DNA from: Nitrosomonas ureae
GTDB lineage: Bacteria; Pseudomonadota; Gammaproteobacteria; Burkholderiales; Nitrosomonadaceae
Direction: 5' to 3'
Assembly: GCF_001455205.1 (NCBI RefSeq)
Contig: NZ_CP013341.1
Location: 2,418,001 to 2,482,000 of the forward strand
DNA: 64,000 bases
Translations under genes and position numbers: made by a program
Notes under the pieces: model-generated
What the model saw: only the letters and a program-made list of their open reading frames with translations
Databases searched by the model: none
What the model was told of the DNA's origin: nothing
Shown here: one piece after another, positions 8,843 through 18,255 of the stretch
Layout of the letters: each line of letters opens with the position of its first letter
Position numbering within the stretch: the stretch's first letter is position 1

Positions 8843-9144
8843 CTACAGTGATTCAGGTTGAAATCGTCTATGCCCTTCCAAATATTCAGGTTTTGAAAAA
8901 AATGACTGTACCGGATAATTGTACGGTGGGTGAGGCCCTAGCGCTTTCGGGATTTTTGGAGCAATTTCCCGAAATAGATCCGGCAAAAAATAAGCTGGGC
9001 ATTTTTGGAAAATTGGTTGGACCGCATACATCATTGCAGTCACGCGACAGAATCGAAATTTACCGGCCGCTGGTTATTGATCCCAAGGAAATCAGAAGAA
9101 TACGCGCTAAACGTTCCTTGGGCTCAGAAAATCGTAAGTCATGA
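8839..9144 (+). CDS. rnfH: RnfH-family protein
   Basis: A 101-residue beta-grasp (ubiquitin-like) protein of the RnfH/UPF0125 family. The features IQVEIVYALP, LGIFGKLV, and IEIYRPLVIDPKEIRRIRAKR are characteristic. It overlaps ratA by 4 bases (ATGA), so the two are translationally coupled, the conserved ratA-rnfH order. The molecular function of the family is unknown. Confidence 0.92.
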   Translation: MTTVIQVEIVYALPNIQVLKKMTVPDNCTVGEALALSGFLEQFPEIDPAKNKLGIFGKLVGPHTSLQSRDRIEIYRPLVIDPKEIRRIRAKRSLGSENRKS

Positions 9145-9333
9145 TCATTACTCAATAACCGTTTTTTGGGGATGATTTTCTCGCTTTCATTCTTTCCGGA
9201 AATTACACACCGTGTTTCTTATTATCCTGAACTCTCAATGCCTTATCCTAATTAGCGTAGCCTTATCTGAAGATATCATTTCCACTCCATTGTGATACGC
9301 GCATAGCCTTGGAATTCCGGCAGATCTGATTAT

Positions 9334-11262
9334 ATGCTTGATATTGATTCCATTTTCTCATCCGATGGCATTCTTTCCAATCACATCAAGGGGTATCGTG
9401 CGCGTTCGCAGCAATTGGAAATGGCGCAGACCATTGCAGCGACAATAACCAAAAATCAAGTTCTGGTGGCTGAAGCAGGTACCGGAACCGGCAAAACTTT
9501 TGCCTATTTGGTGTCGGCTTTGTTGGCAGGGGGTAAAGTGATCATTTCCACTGGAACAAAAACGCTGCAAGACCAGTTGTTTAATCGTGATATTCCAACA
9601 GTGCGTGCGGCGCTTAAAATACCGGTTACGATTGCATTGTTAAAAGGGCGTGCAAATTATATTTGCCATTATCACTTGGAAAGAAGTTTGCAGGATACAC
9701 AGCTGAGCTTTGTTAATCGCGACGAGATCCAGTATCTACAGAAAATAGAACGGTATGCGAATATCAGTAACAGTGGCGATAAAAGCGGTCTTAATGAAGT
9801 ACCCGAAACGGCTGCCATTTGGCAGCATGTAACTTCAACCCGGGATAACTGCTTGGGTTCCGAGTGTCCCAGCTATAAAAAATGCTTCGTGATGGAAGCG
9901 CGCAAACAAGCATTAGCGGCGGATATCGTGGTGGTGAATCATCATTTGTTTTTTGCGGATGTCATGCTGCGCGATGAGGGCTTGTCGGAATTGCTGCCCG
10001 CCTGTAATACGGTCATTTTTGATGAGGCGCATCAATTACCGGAAACGGCCAGCCTGTTTTTTGGCGAATCGATCAGTACCGGGCAATTGCTGGATCTTGT
10101 ACGGGATGCCAGAGTGGAAGCGATTCATGCGGCTGGGGACTTTGTGCCGCTGCCGGAAGCTATTGCCGCGATGGAAAAAGCTGCACGCGATTTGCGTTTA
10201 ACCATCACGGAAGACAACACGCGGTTATCTTTGTCAGCAATCAATCAACACTCGGATTTCAATGTTGCGCTGGATAAGTTGCTGGAACAGTTGCTTGCCT
10301 TGGTAAAGCAACTGGAGAGTCAATCAGAGCGATCTGAAGGATTGGAAAATTGCCGTCAACGGGCCACCAATCATTTGTACCTGATTCAGCGCTGGCGTAG
10401 TGAAACAGAAATGCGGGATCATGTGCGGTGGATTGAAGTTTATCATCATGCCCTGCAGCTTAATGCAACGCCACTATCAATTGCCGAAATCTTTCAAAAA
10501 CAAATGATGACATCGCCACGTGCCTGGATTTTTACTTCAGCAACTTTGTCGGTTAAAAAGGATTTCTCTCATTACAATAATGAAATGGGATTGAATACTG
10601 CGCAAACCGCTTGCTGGGATAGTCCATTTGATTTTTCTGCGCAGGCGCTGCTTTATGTACCGATAGGCTTGCCGGAGCCGCATCATAAAAATTATATTGA
10701 CCAGGTTGTTCAATCGGCATTGCCGGTATTACGTGCCAGCCGCGGACGCGCTTTTTTCCTCTGTACCAGTTTACGTGCGATGCAACGGATTTATGAGTTA
10801 TTACAGAATTCTGATGATTTCAGCTCTTTTCCGTTGTTACTTCAGGGCCAGGGCTCGCGCTCATATCTGTTGGAGCGTTTCCGCAAATTGGATAATGCGA
10901 TTCTGGTTGGCAGTCAATCTTTCTGGGAAGGGGTCGATGTGCGAGGGGAAGCGTTGTCACTGGTTATCATTGATAAATTGCCGTTTGCGCCTCCGGACGA
11001 TCCGGTTTTATCAGCGCGAATTGATAAAATTAATAATGAAGGTGGCAATGCGTTTATGCAATATCAATTGCCTCGCGCAGTTATAAATTTGAAGCAAGGA
11101 GCCGGGCGATTGATCCGGGATGAAACAGACCGCGGTGTCTTGATGATTTGTGATCCGCGTTTGACAACAAAAGCTTATGGCAGGCAGATATGGCAAAGTC
11201 TGCCTCCCATGAAGCGTACTCGGGATTTGGCAGAAGTCGAGCGCTTTTTTTGTACTGATTAA
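9334..11262 (+). CDS. DinG/YoaA-type ATP-dependent DNA helicase
   Basis: A 642-residue superfamily 2 iron-sulfur helicase of the XPD-like DinG/YoaA group, unwinding DNA 5'-3' during repair. Walker A is AEAGTGTGKT (47-55 region), the DEAH box is in VIFDEAHQLPE, and candidate Fe-S cysteines are in ANYICHYH and NCLGSECPSYKKCF (around 111-186). The C-terminal half holds VGSQSFWEGVDV and the QGAGRLIRD motif VI. The ATG is preceded by a weak ribosome-binding site. It is probably transcribed with xthA, another repair gene, 64 bases further on. Confidence 0.9.
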   Translation: MLDIDSIFSSDGILSNHIKGYRARSQQLEMAQTIAATITKNQVLVAEAGTGTGKTFAYLVSALLAGGKVIISTGTKTLQDQLFNRDIPTVRAALKIPVTIALLKGRANYICHYHLERSLQDTQLSFVNRDEIQYLQKIERYANISNSGDKSGLNEVPETAAIWQHVTSTRDNCLGSECPSYKKCFVMEARKQALAADIVVVNHHLFFADVMLRDEGLSELLPACNTVIFDEAHQLPETASLFFGESISTGQLLDLVRDARVEAIHAAGDFVPLPEAIAAMEKAARDLRLTITEDNTRLSLSAINQHSDFNVALDKLLEQLLALVKQLESQSERSEGLENCRQRATNHLYLIQRWRSETEMRDHVRWIEVYHHALQLNATPLSIAEIFQKQMMTSPRAWIFTSATLSVKKDFSHYNNEMGLNTAQTACWDSPFDFSAQALLYVPIGLPEPHHKNYIDQVVQSALPVLRASRGRAFFLCTSLRAMQRIYELLQNSDDFSSFPLLLQGQGSRSYLLERFRKLDNAILVGSQSFWEGVDVRGEALSLVIIDKLPFAPPDDPVLSARIDKINNEGGNAFMQYQLPRAVINLKQGAGRLIRDETDRGVLMICDPRLTTKAYGRQIWQSLPPMKRTRDLAEVERFFCTD

Positions 11263-11326
11263 AGGAACTGCGATGATAGTGATGTTTCATTATCTATTGC
11301 CAATAGGGCTATGGTATAAATAATTT

Positions 11327-12112
11327 ATGGTTATGAAATTAGCAACATGGAATGTTAATTCTCTCAAAGTACGTCTTCCACAGGTAATTGACTGGCTGGT
11401 AGAACATCAACCCGATGTGTTATGTCTGCAGGAAATAAAATTAATCAATGAAAATTTTCCGATCAATGAAATAAAAGCTGCAGGCTATGAATCCGTCTTC
11501 TCCGGGCAAAAAACTTATAACGGTGTGGCGATGCTTAGTAAAAGGCAAGGAAGCAATATAGTTACTGCAATACCCGGCTTGGCTGATGAACAGAAAAGGG
11601 TAATCGCAGCAACTTATGGGGATTTGCGTGTGATTTGCGCCTATGTGCCTAATGGGGAGAATGTTGAGTCGGAAAAATATGAATATAAACTACGTTGGTT
11701 GCCAGCTTTTACTCAATGGCTGAAGCAGGAACTGATAGATTATAAGAGATTGGCAGTATTGGGCGATTTTAATATCGCACCGGAGGATCGGGATGTCTAT
11801 GATGCCGAACTTTGGAAAGGAAAAGTGTTATGTAGCGGCCCCGAGCGTTCTGCTTTCGGAAATATGCTCAATTTAGGTTTGACTGATAGCTTCCGCTTGT
11901 TTGAGCAACCTGAGAAATCCTATACATGGTGGGATTACCGGATGATGGCGTTTCGTCGAAATCAGGGATTGCGGATTGATCACATACTCCTCAGCGAGGA
12001 ACTTTGCAGCGCATGTATGACGTGTACGATTGATAAAACGATGCGCAAGCTTGATCGTCCTTCGGATCATGCACCCGTTTTGGTGGAGCTGGCTTGCTCA
12101 CTGGATATTTAA
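11327..12112 (+). CDS. xthA: Exodeoxyribonuclease III
   Basis: A 261-residue endonuclease/exonuclease/phosphatase-fold enzyme for base-excision repair (AP endonuclease and 3'-5' exonuclease). Intact motifs: WNVNSLKVRLPQ, LCLQEIKL with the metal-binding Glu, VLGDFNIAP, YTWWDYR, LRIDHIL and the catalytic SDHAPV near the end. Length is normal. The start at 11327 (MVMKLATWN) could equally be the second ATG at 11333, as most family members begin MKLATWN. It follows the DinG-type helicase. Confidence 0.95.
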   Translation: MVMKLATWNVNSLKVRLPQVIDWLVEHQPDVLCLQEIKLINENFPINEIKAAGYESVFSGQKTYNGVAMLSKRQGSNIVTAIPGLADEQKRVIAATYGDLRVICAYVPNGENVESEKYEYKLRWLPAFTQWLKQELIDYKRLAVLGDFNIAPEDRDVYDAELWKGKVLCSGPERSAFGNMLNLGLTDSFRLFEQPEKSYTWWDYRMMAFRRNQGLRIDHILLSEELCSACMTCTIDKTMRKLDRPSDHAPVLVELACSLDI

Positions 12113-12208
12113 TCTTTCCGGGTTTAAATTCTCGCTGTCTTGCGGTGAGGGGCTTTATTTGACTCATTCCCGAAGCAATTGAGACGTGAACGGCTAAAGC
12201 ATAATCTC

Positions 12209-12658
12209 CTATCTGATTTTTTCAGGCATTTTACCCAAGTCGTTTTTCATTAATTCCAGGTTTTTCTCACGTGCACTGATTTCCTCTCGCAGCCGTTCTA
12301 CCCGGTTAAGGTATCTTTGGTAATTGCGTTCACTGCCCAAGCGGTCCGGCATGCCATCTTTATACTCGCTTTTTACTTCATTAAGCTGCGCTTCTTCCTC
12401 GGCAATTTTATTTTGCAGTTGTTCGCGCTGCTCTCTAAGTTTCATGGACTCTCTGCGCTTCGTAATTCGATCTTCAACTTCACCGGTATCTACAGGTGGA
12501 ACGACAATAATCGGCGGTAAATCAATGCGTCTGGAGTCGTTGGAAGGAATATTCGAATAGGTTACGTTGCCATTCTCATCAATATGCTTATAGACGCCGG
12601 CATAAGATAAGCTAAAAAATAGTGCTAATGTAATGAGCAAGAAGTAATTTCTTGGCAT
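12209..12658 (-). CDS. DUF4124-domain periplasmic protein (second of pair)
   Basis: A 149-residue exported protein. A signal peptide (about 1-20) is followed by the DUF4124 motif VYKHIDENGNVTYSNIP (about 22-38) and, after a linker, a coiled-coil rich in Glu, Lys and Arg from about residue 65 to the end. The function of DUF4124 is unknown. Its ATG overlaps the stop of the upstream gene (TAATG), so the pair is co-translated. The two proteins share architecture and look like an ancient duplication. Confidence 0.82.
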   Translation of the reverse strand: MPRNYFLLITLALFFSLSYAGVYKHIDENGNVTYSNIPSNDSRRIDLPPIIVVPPVDTGEVEDRITKRRESMKLREQREQLQNKIAEEEAQLNEVKSEYKDGMPDRLGSERNYQRYLNRVERLREEISAREKNLELMKNDLGKMPEKIR

Positions 12659-13107
12659 TATCGACCTAATTCTTTTTTTAATGCCGCAACATTTCTTTGG
12701 TGCAGAAGTAATTTATTTTTTAGCTGTACAGTCTTTTCCTGAGAATTATTCTTAAACTCAGGCTTGTTGGATATCTCGTCCAAGAAATCCCGTGTTTCAG
12801 AAAAGAGTTTTTCTTCGGCAATGAGTTCTTTTTGTAGAATCTCACGGCGCATGGCATCACGGCTTTTTTGTGTTGTATCGTTTACGCGCGGAAGATTTAA
12901 TTCTGAACTTGGTTTTGACTGACTGGATTTTGTGTTTCTCGAAAACGAGGCAATGGAAATCTTTTCCGCATTAGAGACGCGACGATTAGTGAAGGTAATA
13001 TTGCCATCCTTATCGACATACTTATATATCTCGGAACCGGCTATTGCTTGCGGGAAGCCCATTGGCAACATAAAGATCAATAAAATCAAGAATGTTATAG
13101 TTTTCAT
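12658..13107 (-). CDS. DUF4124-domain periplasmic protein (first of pair)
   Basis: A 149-residue exported protein with signal peptide (1-23), DUF4124 motif IYKYVDKDGNITFTNRRV, a Ser/Lys-rich linker and a C-terminal coiled-coil. The frame is open further upstream to 13197, but the ATG at 13107 is chosen because a canonical signal peptide begins there, whereas the extra 30 residues are unlike an export signal. It overlaps the next gene by the TAATG junction. It lies upstream of and co-directional with nothing else; glnA is separately transcribed on the same strand. Confidence 0.8.
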   Translation of the reverse strand: MKTITFLILLIFMLPMGFPQAIAGSEIYKYVDKDGNITFTNRRVSNAEKISIASFSRNTKSSQSKPSSELNLPRVNDTTQKSRDAMRREILQKELIAEEKLFSETRDFLDEISNKPEFKNNSQEKTVQLKNKLLLHQRNVAALKKELGR

Positions 13108-13304
13108 ATTTTGCTGAAAGAATATTGATGGCAGTATCAACTGCCTGATTAGTTTATCAAAATTTTCTTTATCGAAAAGCAAAAAAAGAACTGCCAATTC
13201 CTCTTTATTGCACGACTTAATCGGTGTCGGGTTATAGACGTTATCCTATAAGTAATTAATATTGCTTGGTATATTCAGTTTGCTCAGTTTCTGAATAGTG
13301 AAAA

Positions 13305-14720
13305 TTATAAGCTGTAATACAAATCGAATTCAATCGGATGTGTAATGGTACGTAATAATTTGACTTCATCCATCTTCAACTGAATGTACGCATCGATCAA
13401 ATCATTGGAGAATACGCCGCCACGAATCAAAAAATCCCGATCTTTATCCAGGCATTCCAAAGCTTCATCCAACGAAGCGCAGGCATTAGGCACCTTGGCA
13501 GCCTCTTCTGGCGGCAGGTCATAAAGATTTTTATCCATCGGGTCGCCGGGATGTATTTTATTTTGGATGCCATCCAAACCAGCCATCATTAACGCAGTGA
13601 ATGCCAGGTATGGATTTGCGGTTGGATCGGGAAAACGAACTTCAATGCGTCGTCCTTTAGGGCTACTGGTATGAGGAATACGAATTGCGGCTGATCGATT
13701 GCTGGCCGAATAAGCCAGATTGACCGGTGCTTCAAATCCGGCGACTAATCTTTTATAGGAGTTGGTGCTGGGATTGCAGATGGCATTAAGCGCTTTGGCG
13801 TGTTTGAGGATACCACCGATATAATACAAGGCGATTTCGGATAATCCCGCATAACCATTGCCGGAGAATAAATTCTTACCGTCTTTCCAGATTGACTGAT
13901 GCACATGCATGCCGGAACCATTGTCACCCACGATCGGCTTGGGCATAAAAGTTGCTGTCTTGCCGTAAGAATGCGCGACATTATGAATGACGTATTTAAG
14001 GATCTGATTCCAGTCCGCGCGCTTCACCAGACTGTTAAAGCGTGTGCCTATTTCACATTGACCTGCGGTAGCCACTTCATGATGATGAACTTCGACACCC
14101 ACCCCCATTTCTTCTAGGGTCAGGCACATGGCAGAGCGGATATCTTGCAATGAATCTATGGGAGGTACCGGGAAGTAACCGCCTTTGACAGCAGGACGAT
14201 GACCGATATTACCGCTTTCATACTTGATTGACGAGCTCCAGGCTGCCTCTTCGGATTCTATTTTGACCGAACAACCGGACATACCGGTATGCCAGCGTAC
14301 CGAATCGAATATAAAAAACTCAGGTTCCGGTCCGAAATAAGCCACGTCCCCGATACCTGTTGATTTTAGGTAAATCTCTCCGCGCCGGGCTAATGAACGC
14401 GGGTCACGACTATAACCTTTGCCATCGGCAGGCTCGACCACATCACAAGTAAGCAGTAACGTGGGTTCATCCATGAATGGATCCATATTCGCGGTATCGG
14501 GATCAGGGATCAATAACATATCGGATGCTTGAATTCCTTTCCAACCCCCTATCGATGAACCGTCAAAAGGATGGCCATCGTCAAACTTATCTGCATCAAA
14601 GTTATGGGCGGGCAGGGTGACATGATGTTCTTTTCCATTGGTATCGGTAAAACGCAAATCAACAAATTTAACTTCATTGTCTTGAATTAATTTCAGAACA
14701 TCAGCTACCACCATATTCAT
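13305..14720 (-). CDS. glnA: Glutamine synthetase type I
   Basis: A 471-residue GSI-beta type enzyme, ligating ammonium to glutamate with ATP. Visible features: the N-terminal beta-grasp domain, DGSSIGGWKG, the catalytic-domain blocks PEPEFFIFD, GDNGSGMHVHQS and NPSTNSYKRLVAGFEAPV, and the adenylylation-loop tyrosine in KNLYDLPPEE near residue 400. Length is standard. The 267-base upstream region to recQ has no convincing sigma-54 promoter. Activity control by adenylylation is expected from the intact tyrosine loop. Confidence 0.97.
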   Translation of the reverse strand: MNMVVADVLKLIQDNEVKFVDLRFTDTNGKEHHVTLPAHNFDADKFDDGHPFDGSSIGGWKGIQASDMLLIPDPDTANMDPFMDEPTLLLTCDVVEPADGKGYSRDPRSLARRGEIYLKSTGIGDVAYFGPEPEFFIFDSVRWHTGMSGCSVKIESEEAAWSSSIKYESGNIGHRPAVKGGYFPVPPIDSLQDIRSAMCLTLEEMGVGVEVHHHEVATAGQCEIGTRFNSLVKRADWNQILKYVIHNVAHSYGKTATFMPKPIVGDNGSGMHVHQSIWKDGKNLFSGNGYAGLSEIALYYIGGILKHAKALNAICNPSTNSYKRLVAGFEAPVNLAYSASNRSAAIRIPHTSSPKGRRIEVRFPDPTANPYLAFTALMMAGLDGIQNKIHPGDPMDKNLYDLPPEEAAKVPNACASLDEALECLDKDRDFLIRGGVFSNDLIDAYIQLKMDEVKLLRTITHPIEFDLYYSL

Positions 14721-14987
14721 TTCTCCAAACTAACTTCACAAATTTTATAAATAAAGACACCTTTCTAGAATTATACCAGCACAACCGCATGAATAATTTG
14801 AAACGGCATTAACAATCGTTATCAAACCGACTGAATGAAAATAAACTTACTAGTAGCTGGGCACCCATCCCGGTGTAGTATCATGAAAGTCTTTATGATT
14901 CTTAAAAAAGTAATTTGCAGACAATGTAAATTACAATAATGCCGTGATCCGGTTAATCAGCAGGAATTTGCAATAATTCTACTTGGA

Positions 14988-16787
14988 ATGTCCGAAGCAC
15001 TTAATATATTGAAGGAAATTTTTGGTTATCCGGCTTTTCGCGGGCAGCAAGCGGAAGTCATTGCACACCTTGCCGGTGGAGGCGATTGTCTGGTGTTGAT
15101 GCCAACCGGTGGTGGCAAGTCATTGTGTTATCAAATTCCCGCTTTATTACGCAATGGCGTTGCTATTGTCGTGTCTCCGCTCATTGCTTTGATGCACAAT
15201 CAAGTCACTGCATTGCACGAAATTGGGGTGCGCGCCGCAGTGCTGAATTCTTCACTATCCCAACAAGAAGCTATTCTAGTTGAGCAGAAGCTTTTAGCGG
15301 ATGAATATGATTTGCTGTATGTGGCGCCTGAGCGCTTGTTGACTGCGCGGTTTCTGAATCTGATTGCACGTATTCCGATTGCGCTGTTTGCGATTGATGA
15401 AGCGCACTGTGTTTCGCAATGGGGACATGATTTCCGTCCGGAATACATTCAATTATCAATTTTACACGAACGTTTTCCTGCAGTTCCGCGTATTGCATTA
15501 ACAGCAACCGCCGATATGGATACGCGTAGAGAAATCATGGAGCGGCTTGGATTGGATTTAGCCAAGGTATTTGTTTCAAGCTTTGATCGCCCAAACATTC
15601 GTTATCAGATTATCGATAAAACTAACAGTCGTTCTCAGTTACTGGCTTTCATTCAAGCGGAACACCCGTCGGATGCCGGGATTGTGTATTGCCTGTCGCG
15701 CAAAAAGGTGGAAGAAATCACCCTTTGGCTGGTGAAGCAGGGTTTGAATGCTGTGGCCTATCATGCCGGCATGAGTATGCAGCAGCGAAACGTGAATCAG
15801 GAAAAATTTTTACGCGAAGAGAGCATCATCATGGTTGCTACAATTGCGTTCGGTATGGGGATCGATAAACCCGATGTGCGTTTTGTCGCGCATCTGGATT
15901 TACCGAAGAGCATCGAGGGTTATTATCAGGAAACCGGCCGCGCTGGCCGCGATGGGCAAGCAGCCAACGCCTGGATGGCGTATGGTCTTGGCGATGTTAT
16001 TCAGCAGCGGCGGATGATTGAAGAATCCGAGGCGCAGTTCAAATTTAAACAAGGAGCTGCACGCAAACTGGAAGCCATGTTGTCATTATGCGAAACGACT
16101 ACTTGTCGCCGTATTCGCTTGCTAAGCTATTTCGGTGAGAGAGTTGACACGGAGGGATGTGGAAATTGCGATATTTGCTTAAATCCACCTAAAGTTTGGG
16201 ATGCCACGGTGGAAGTGCAAAAGGCAATGTCGTGCGTTTATCGTACGGGGCAGATTTTCGGCGCAGGTCATTTAATTGACGTTTTGCGCGGCAACCTGAC
16301 CGACCGGGTAAAAGAATGGCATCATGACAGAATCAGTACGTTTGGGATCGGGAAAAATATGCCTGAAAAAACCTGGCGTGCGATATTTCGCCAAATTGTT
16401 GCGCTCGGTTTGCTGACGCCGGACAGTGAAGGTCATGGTGCTTTGCATCTTACTGAAGCTAGTCGTGCTGTACTTAAAGGGCAGCAGAACGTGTATTTAC
16501 GTCAACAAACCAGAACCGAACAATTATCTAAAAAGCGCAATCGCGATGATTTAACCCCCTTGGACTCAGCCGAGCGCTATTTATGGGAGCAATTGCGGTC
16601 ATGGCGGGCAAAGACAGCCAAAGAGCACGGTGTTCCGGCTTATGTGATTTTTCATGATGCCACGCTGCATGAATTGGTGCGTTTATGCCCGCAAACGGAA
16701 GATGAATTGAGTCAAGTGACAGGTGTTGGTGTGCGTAAACTCGACAAATATGGCGTTTATTTGATGCAAATACTGCGCGGCGGCTAA
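14988..16787 (+). CDS. recQ: ATP-dependent DNA helicase RecQ
   Basis: A 599-residue RecQ with the complete domain set. Helicase motifs: FRGQQAEVI, Walker A MPTGGGKSLCYQIP, DEAHCVSQWGHDFRPEY with the aromatic-rich loop, and GRAGRDG. A zinc-binding cysteine set follows (CETTTCRR ... CGNCDIC), then the winged helix and a C-terminal HRDC domain (about 520-595). It unwinds DNA 3'-5' in recombination and fork repair. The gene is divergent from glnA. The ATG start fits the family N-terminus. Confidence 0.96.
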   Translation: MSEALNILKEIFGYPAFRGQQAEVIAHLAGGGDCLVLMPTGGGKSLCYQIPALLRNGVAIVVSPLIALMHNQVTALHEIGVRAAVLNSSLSQQEAILVEQKLLADEYDLLYVAPERLLTARFLNLIARIPIALFAIDEAHCVSQWGHDFRPEYIQLSILHERFPAVPRIALTATADMDTRREIMERLGLDLAKVFVSSFDRPNIRYQIIDKTNSRSQLLAFIQAEHPSDAGIVYCLSRKKVEEITLWLVKQGLNAVAYHAGMSMQQRNVNQEKFLREESIIMVATIAFGMGIDKPDVRFVAHLDLPKSIEGYYQETGRAGRDGQAANAWMAYGLGDVIQQRRMIEESEAQFKFKQGAARKLEAMLSLCETTTCRRIRLLSYFGERVDTEGCGNCDICLNPPKVWDATVEVQKAMSCVYRTGQIFGAGHLIDVLRGNLTDRVKEWHHDRISTFGIGKNMPEKTWRAIFRQIVALGLLTPDSEGHGALHLTEASRAVLKGQQNVYLRQQTRTEQLSKKRNRDDLTPLDSAERYLWEQLRSWRAKTAKEHGVPAYVIFHDATLHELVRLCPQTEDELSQVTGVGVRKLDKYGVYLMQILRGG

Positions 16788-16919
16788 GAAGGTAAAGCAT
16801 CCGCTGATATGGCATCAGTGAGTGGTGTTGATAGCCAAGTACTTGGAAATTTTTTCTGTTCTGTTATATACTCAAACCCTCAAAACAAATATGGTAAATC
16901 TAAATAAGGAAATTAAGCG

Positions 16920-17102
16920 ATGAAACTGTCAATTTTTACTGTAGCACTACTGGTTTTTTTAACCGCTTGTTCAAATGCCGATATGGGTGATCCAAATGCT
17001 AGTGTCGATGACTGTCAATTTGGAATAGATGGGAATGGTAACTGCCTCAAAGAAGGGCAAGATCCACGTCCTTTCGGTGGTACCAGCAAACCTGGACATT
17101 GA
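16920..17102 (+). CDS. Small lipoprotein
   Basis: A 60-residue protein with a lipoprotein signal peptide: hydrophobic residues 5-14 and the lipobox LTAC, with Cys17 as the lipidation site, then a short hydrophilic region containing two further cysteines (about 33 and 42). A good ribosome-binding site (AAGGA) precedes the ATG, and an intrinsic terminator follows 40 bases after the stop. I do not recognise the family. It is the first gene past recQ and may mark the start of the accessory region. Confidence 0.75.
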   Translation: MKLSIFTVALLVFLTACSNADMGDPNASVDDCQFGIDGNGNCLKEGQDPRPFGGTSKPGH

Positions 17103-17143
17103 TCCCCGAATTTTAGTACCAAAATAATTTCATTAGAATGAGA

Positions 17144-17171
17144 AAAAAACCGCCCGAAGAGGCGGTTTTTT
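17144..17171 (+). terminator. Intrinsic terminator after small lipoprotein gene
   Basis: An 11-bp stem, AAAAAACCGCC pairing with GGCGGTTTTTT, around the 6-base loop CGAAGA, followed by further T. It sits directly downstream of the small lipoprotein gene. Confidence 0.92.
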
Positions 17172-17749
17172 TCTGCACTATTTTCCCATCTCAAGTTCTC
17201 GAGTAATCTTGAGATTACGGAAGATAAATATTTGTCAATTCCCTATGAATCTAATGAGATGACATCATTTCACCTATTGATCCATTTCCGGGTCGAATTA
17301 CTTTTATGTAAGTTTTGCAAAACAGATTTGCATCCTCGTACTCACGCCGGATGAATTTAGTCTTGACTTCATGGGCATGAATGAAGAGCGCAAAGCAAAC
17401 ATGAAAGCGCATGAGTGCGTTCACTCCACTGCATCATCACTATCCATCACGCATTTTTATATACTCAAGCCCAAAGCTCGCGCCTGCTAAGCTAAGAGGG
17501 TACTGCTGAGAGTGACATCCTGTCAGACTTAATAGTGTTGAACGCTTTTTGAATCTTTTACAAAAGAGAAACCCAGCGTGAATTCATGTTTTTTCCAGCA
17601 ATTGAATATGAGAAAGTCTGTAAAAAATGAAACGCAAATCGAAGCTGTATTTTTATTAATGTTTGCTGCCGTACAGACAATTTATTTTAAGTAGATATAT
17701 CCTTATAGATCTGAACCTTGTGTTTTGATTATTATTTAAGAGAATATCC
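17172..17749. other. Intergenic stretch without recognised gene
   Basis: About 580 bases between the lipoprotein terminator and the HiPIP gene. I see no ORF with a ribosome-binding site, no inverted repeat of note and no transposase remnant on either strand. It may contain the HiPIP promoter close to its right end. Confidence 0.5.
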
Positions 17750-17776
17750 ATGATAACCTATTCGAAGGAGGATACT

Positions 17777-18058
17777 ATGATGAGTCATTTTCGGAAAAAA
17801 TTCTCACGACGCAGAATAATGAAATTTATGGCACTGGGTGCCACCATCCCTCTTTTCAGTATCGTAATGAATTACGTACATGCGTCTAAAGCTTCCAAAG
17901 AATCAATGCAATATCGGGATGAGCCAAACGACAAAGAACAATGCAATAATTGCGTGCAGTTTATTCCCGGTAAAACGCCAGAAGCTCAAGGGGGATGTAA
18001 AGTTGTTGAAGGCAGTATTAATCCCCAAGGCTGGTGTGTTGCATATACCAAAAAATAA
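17777..18058 (+). CDS. High-potential iron-sulfur protein (HiPIP)
   Basis: A 93-residue periplasmic electron carrier holding one [4Fe-4S] cluster. The mature part has the HiPIP cysteine pattern: CNNC, then GGC and WC spaced as in the family, with the typical GWC near the C-terminus. The N-terminus carries a twin-arginine signal (SRRRIMKF followed by a hydrophobic stretch ending VHAS), consistent with export of a folded Fe-S protein. The start at 17777 is chosen because AAGGAGG ends 5 bases before it; an in-frame ATG at 17750 has no such site. HiPIPs donate electrons in respiratory chains of proteobacteria. Confidence 0.9.
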   Translation: MMSHFRKKFSRRRIMKFMALGATIPLFSIVMNYVHASKASKESMQYRDEPNDKEQCNNCVQFIPGKTPEAQGGCKVVEGSINPQGWCVAYTKK

Positions 18059-18090
18059 AGATTGAAAGGTTCAAAATATAAAATGAAGCA

Positions 18091-18167
18091 CCCCCGCCGC
18101 AAGCAGCGGGGTATTACTGCATTCTTCAATCTAATCAGCCTTCGTCTCAAGGGGCGGGGAATTAAAC
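18091..18167. repeat. GC-rich hairpin repeat, possibly IS-end derived
   Basis: CCCCGC and GCGGGG arms close a short hairpin at 18092-18110 (with the inner GC-AA-GC pairs), followed by GTATTA; about 35 bases later a second, partial copy reads GGGGCGGGGAATTAAACC. The paired hairpin plus GGAATTAAACC tail resembles sequence repeated beside transposase genes in other proteobacteria, but that is from memory and not tested. No transposase gene remains between the two parts. Confidence 0.4.
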
Positions 18168-18191
18168 CTAAAGAGATTAAAGAGGATAGGC

Positions 18192-18229
18192 ATATTTAGC
18201 GGTGTACTGGACACCGCCTCACTAAATAT
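18192..18229. repeat. Two-tier hairpin upstream of GNAT gene
   Basis: Inner stem GCGGTGT/ACACCGC with the 5-base loop ACTGG (18199-18217), surrounded by an outer stem ATATTTA/TAAATAT (18192-18198 and 18223-18229). It ends 26 bases before the GNAT start codon, so it would lie in the leader of that gene. No T run follows, which argues against a simple terminator. Confidence 0.55.
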
Positions 18230-18255
18230 TTATTCCGCAGATATAAAAGAATTTA

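Noticed and set aside
13108..13197. N-terminal extension of the first DUF4124 protein
   Set aside because: Adds 30 residues before a canonical signal peptide; the internal ATG fits export far better.
14855..14880. GCACCCATCCCGGTGT dyad upstream of glnA, considered as an NtrC site
   Set aside because: Imperfect, spacing does not fit well, and no sigma-54 promoter lies near it.
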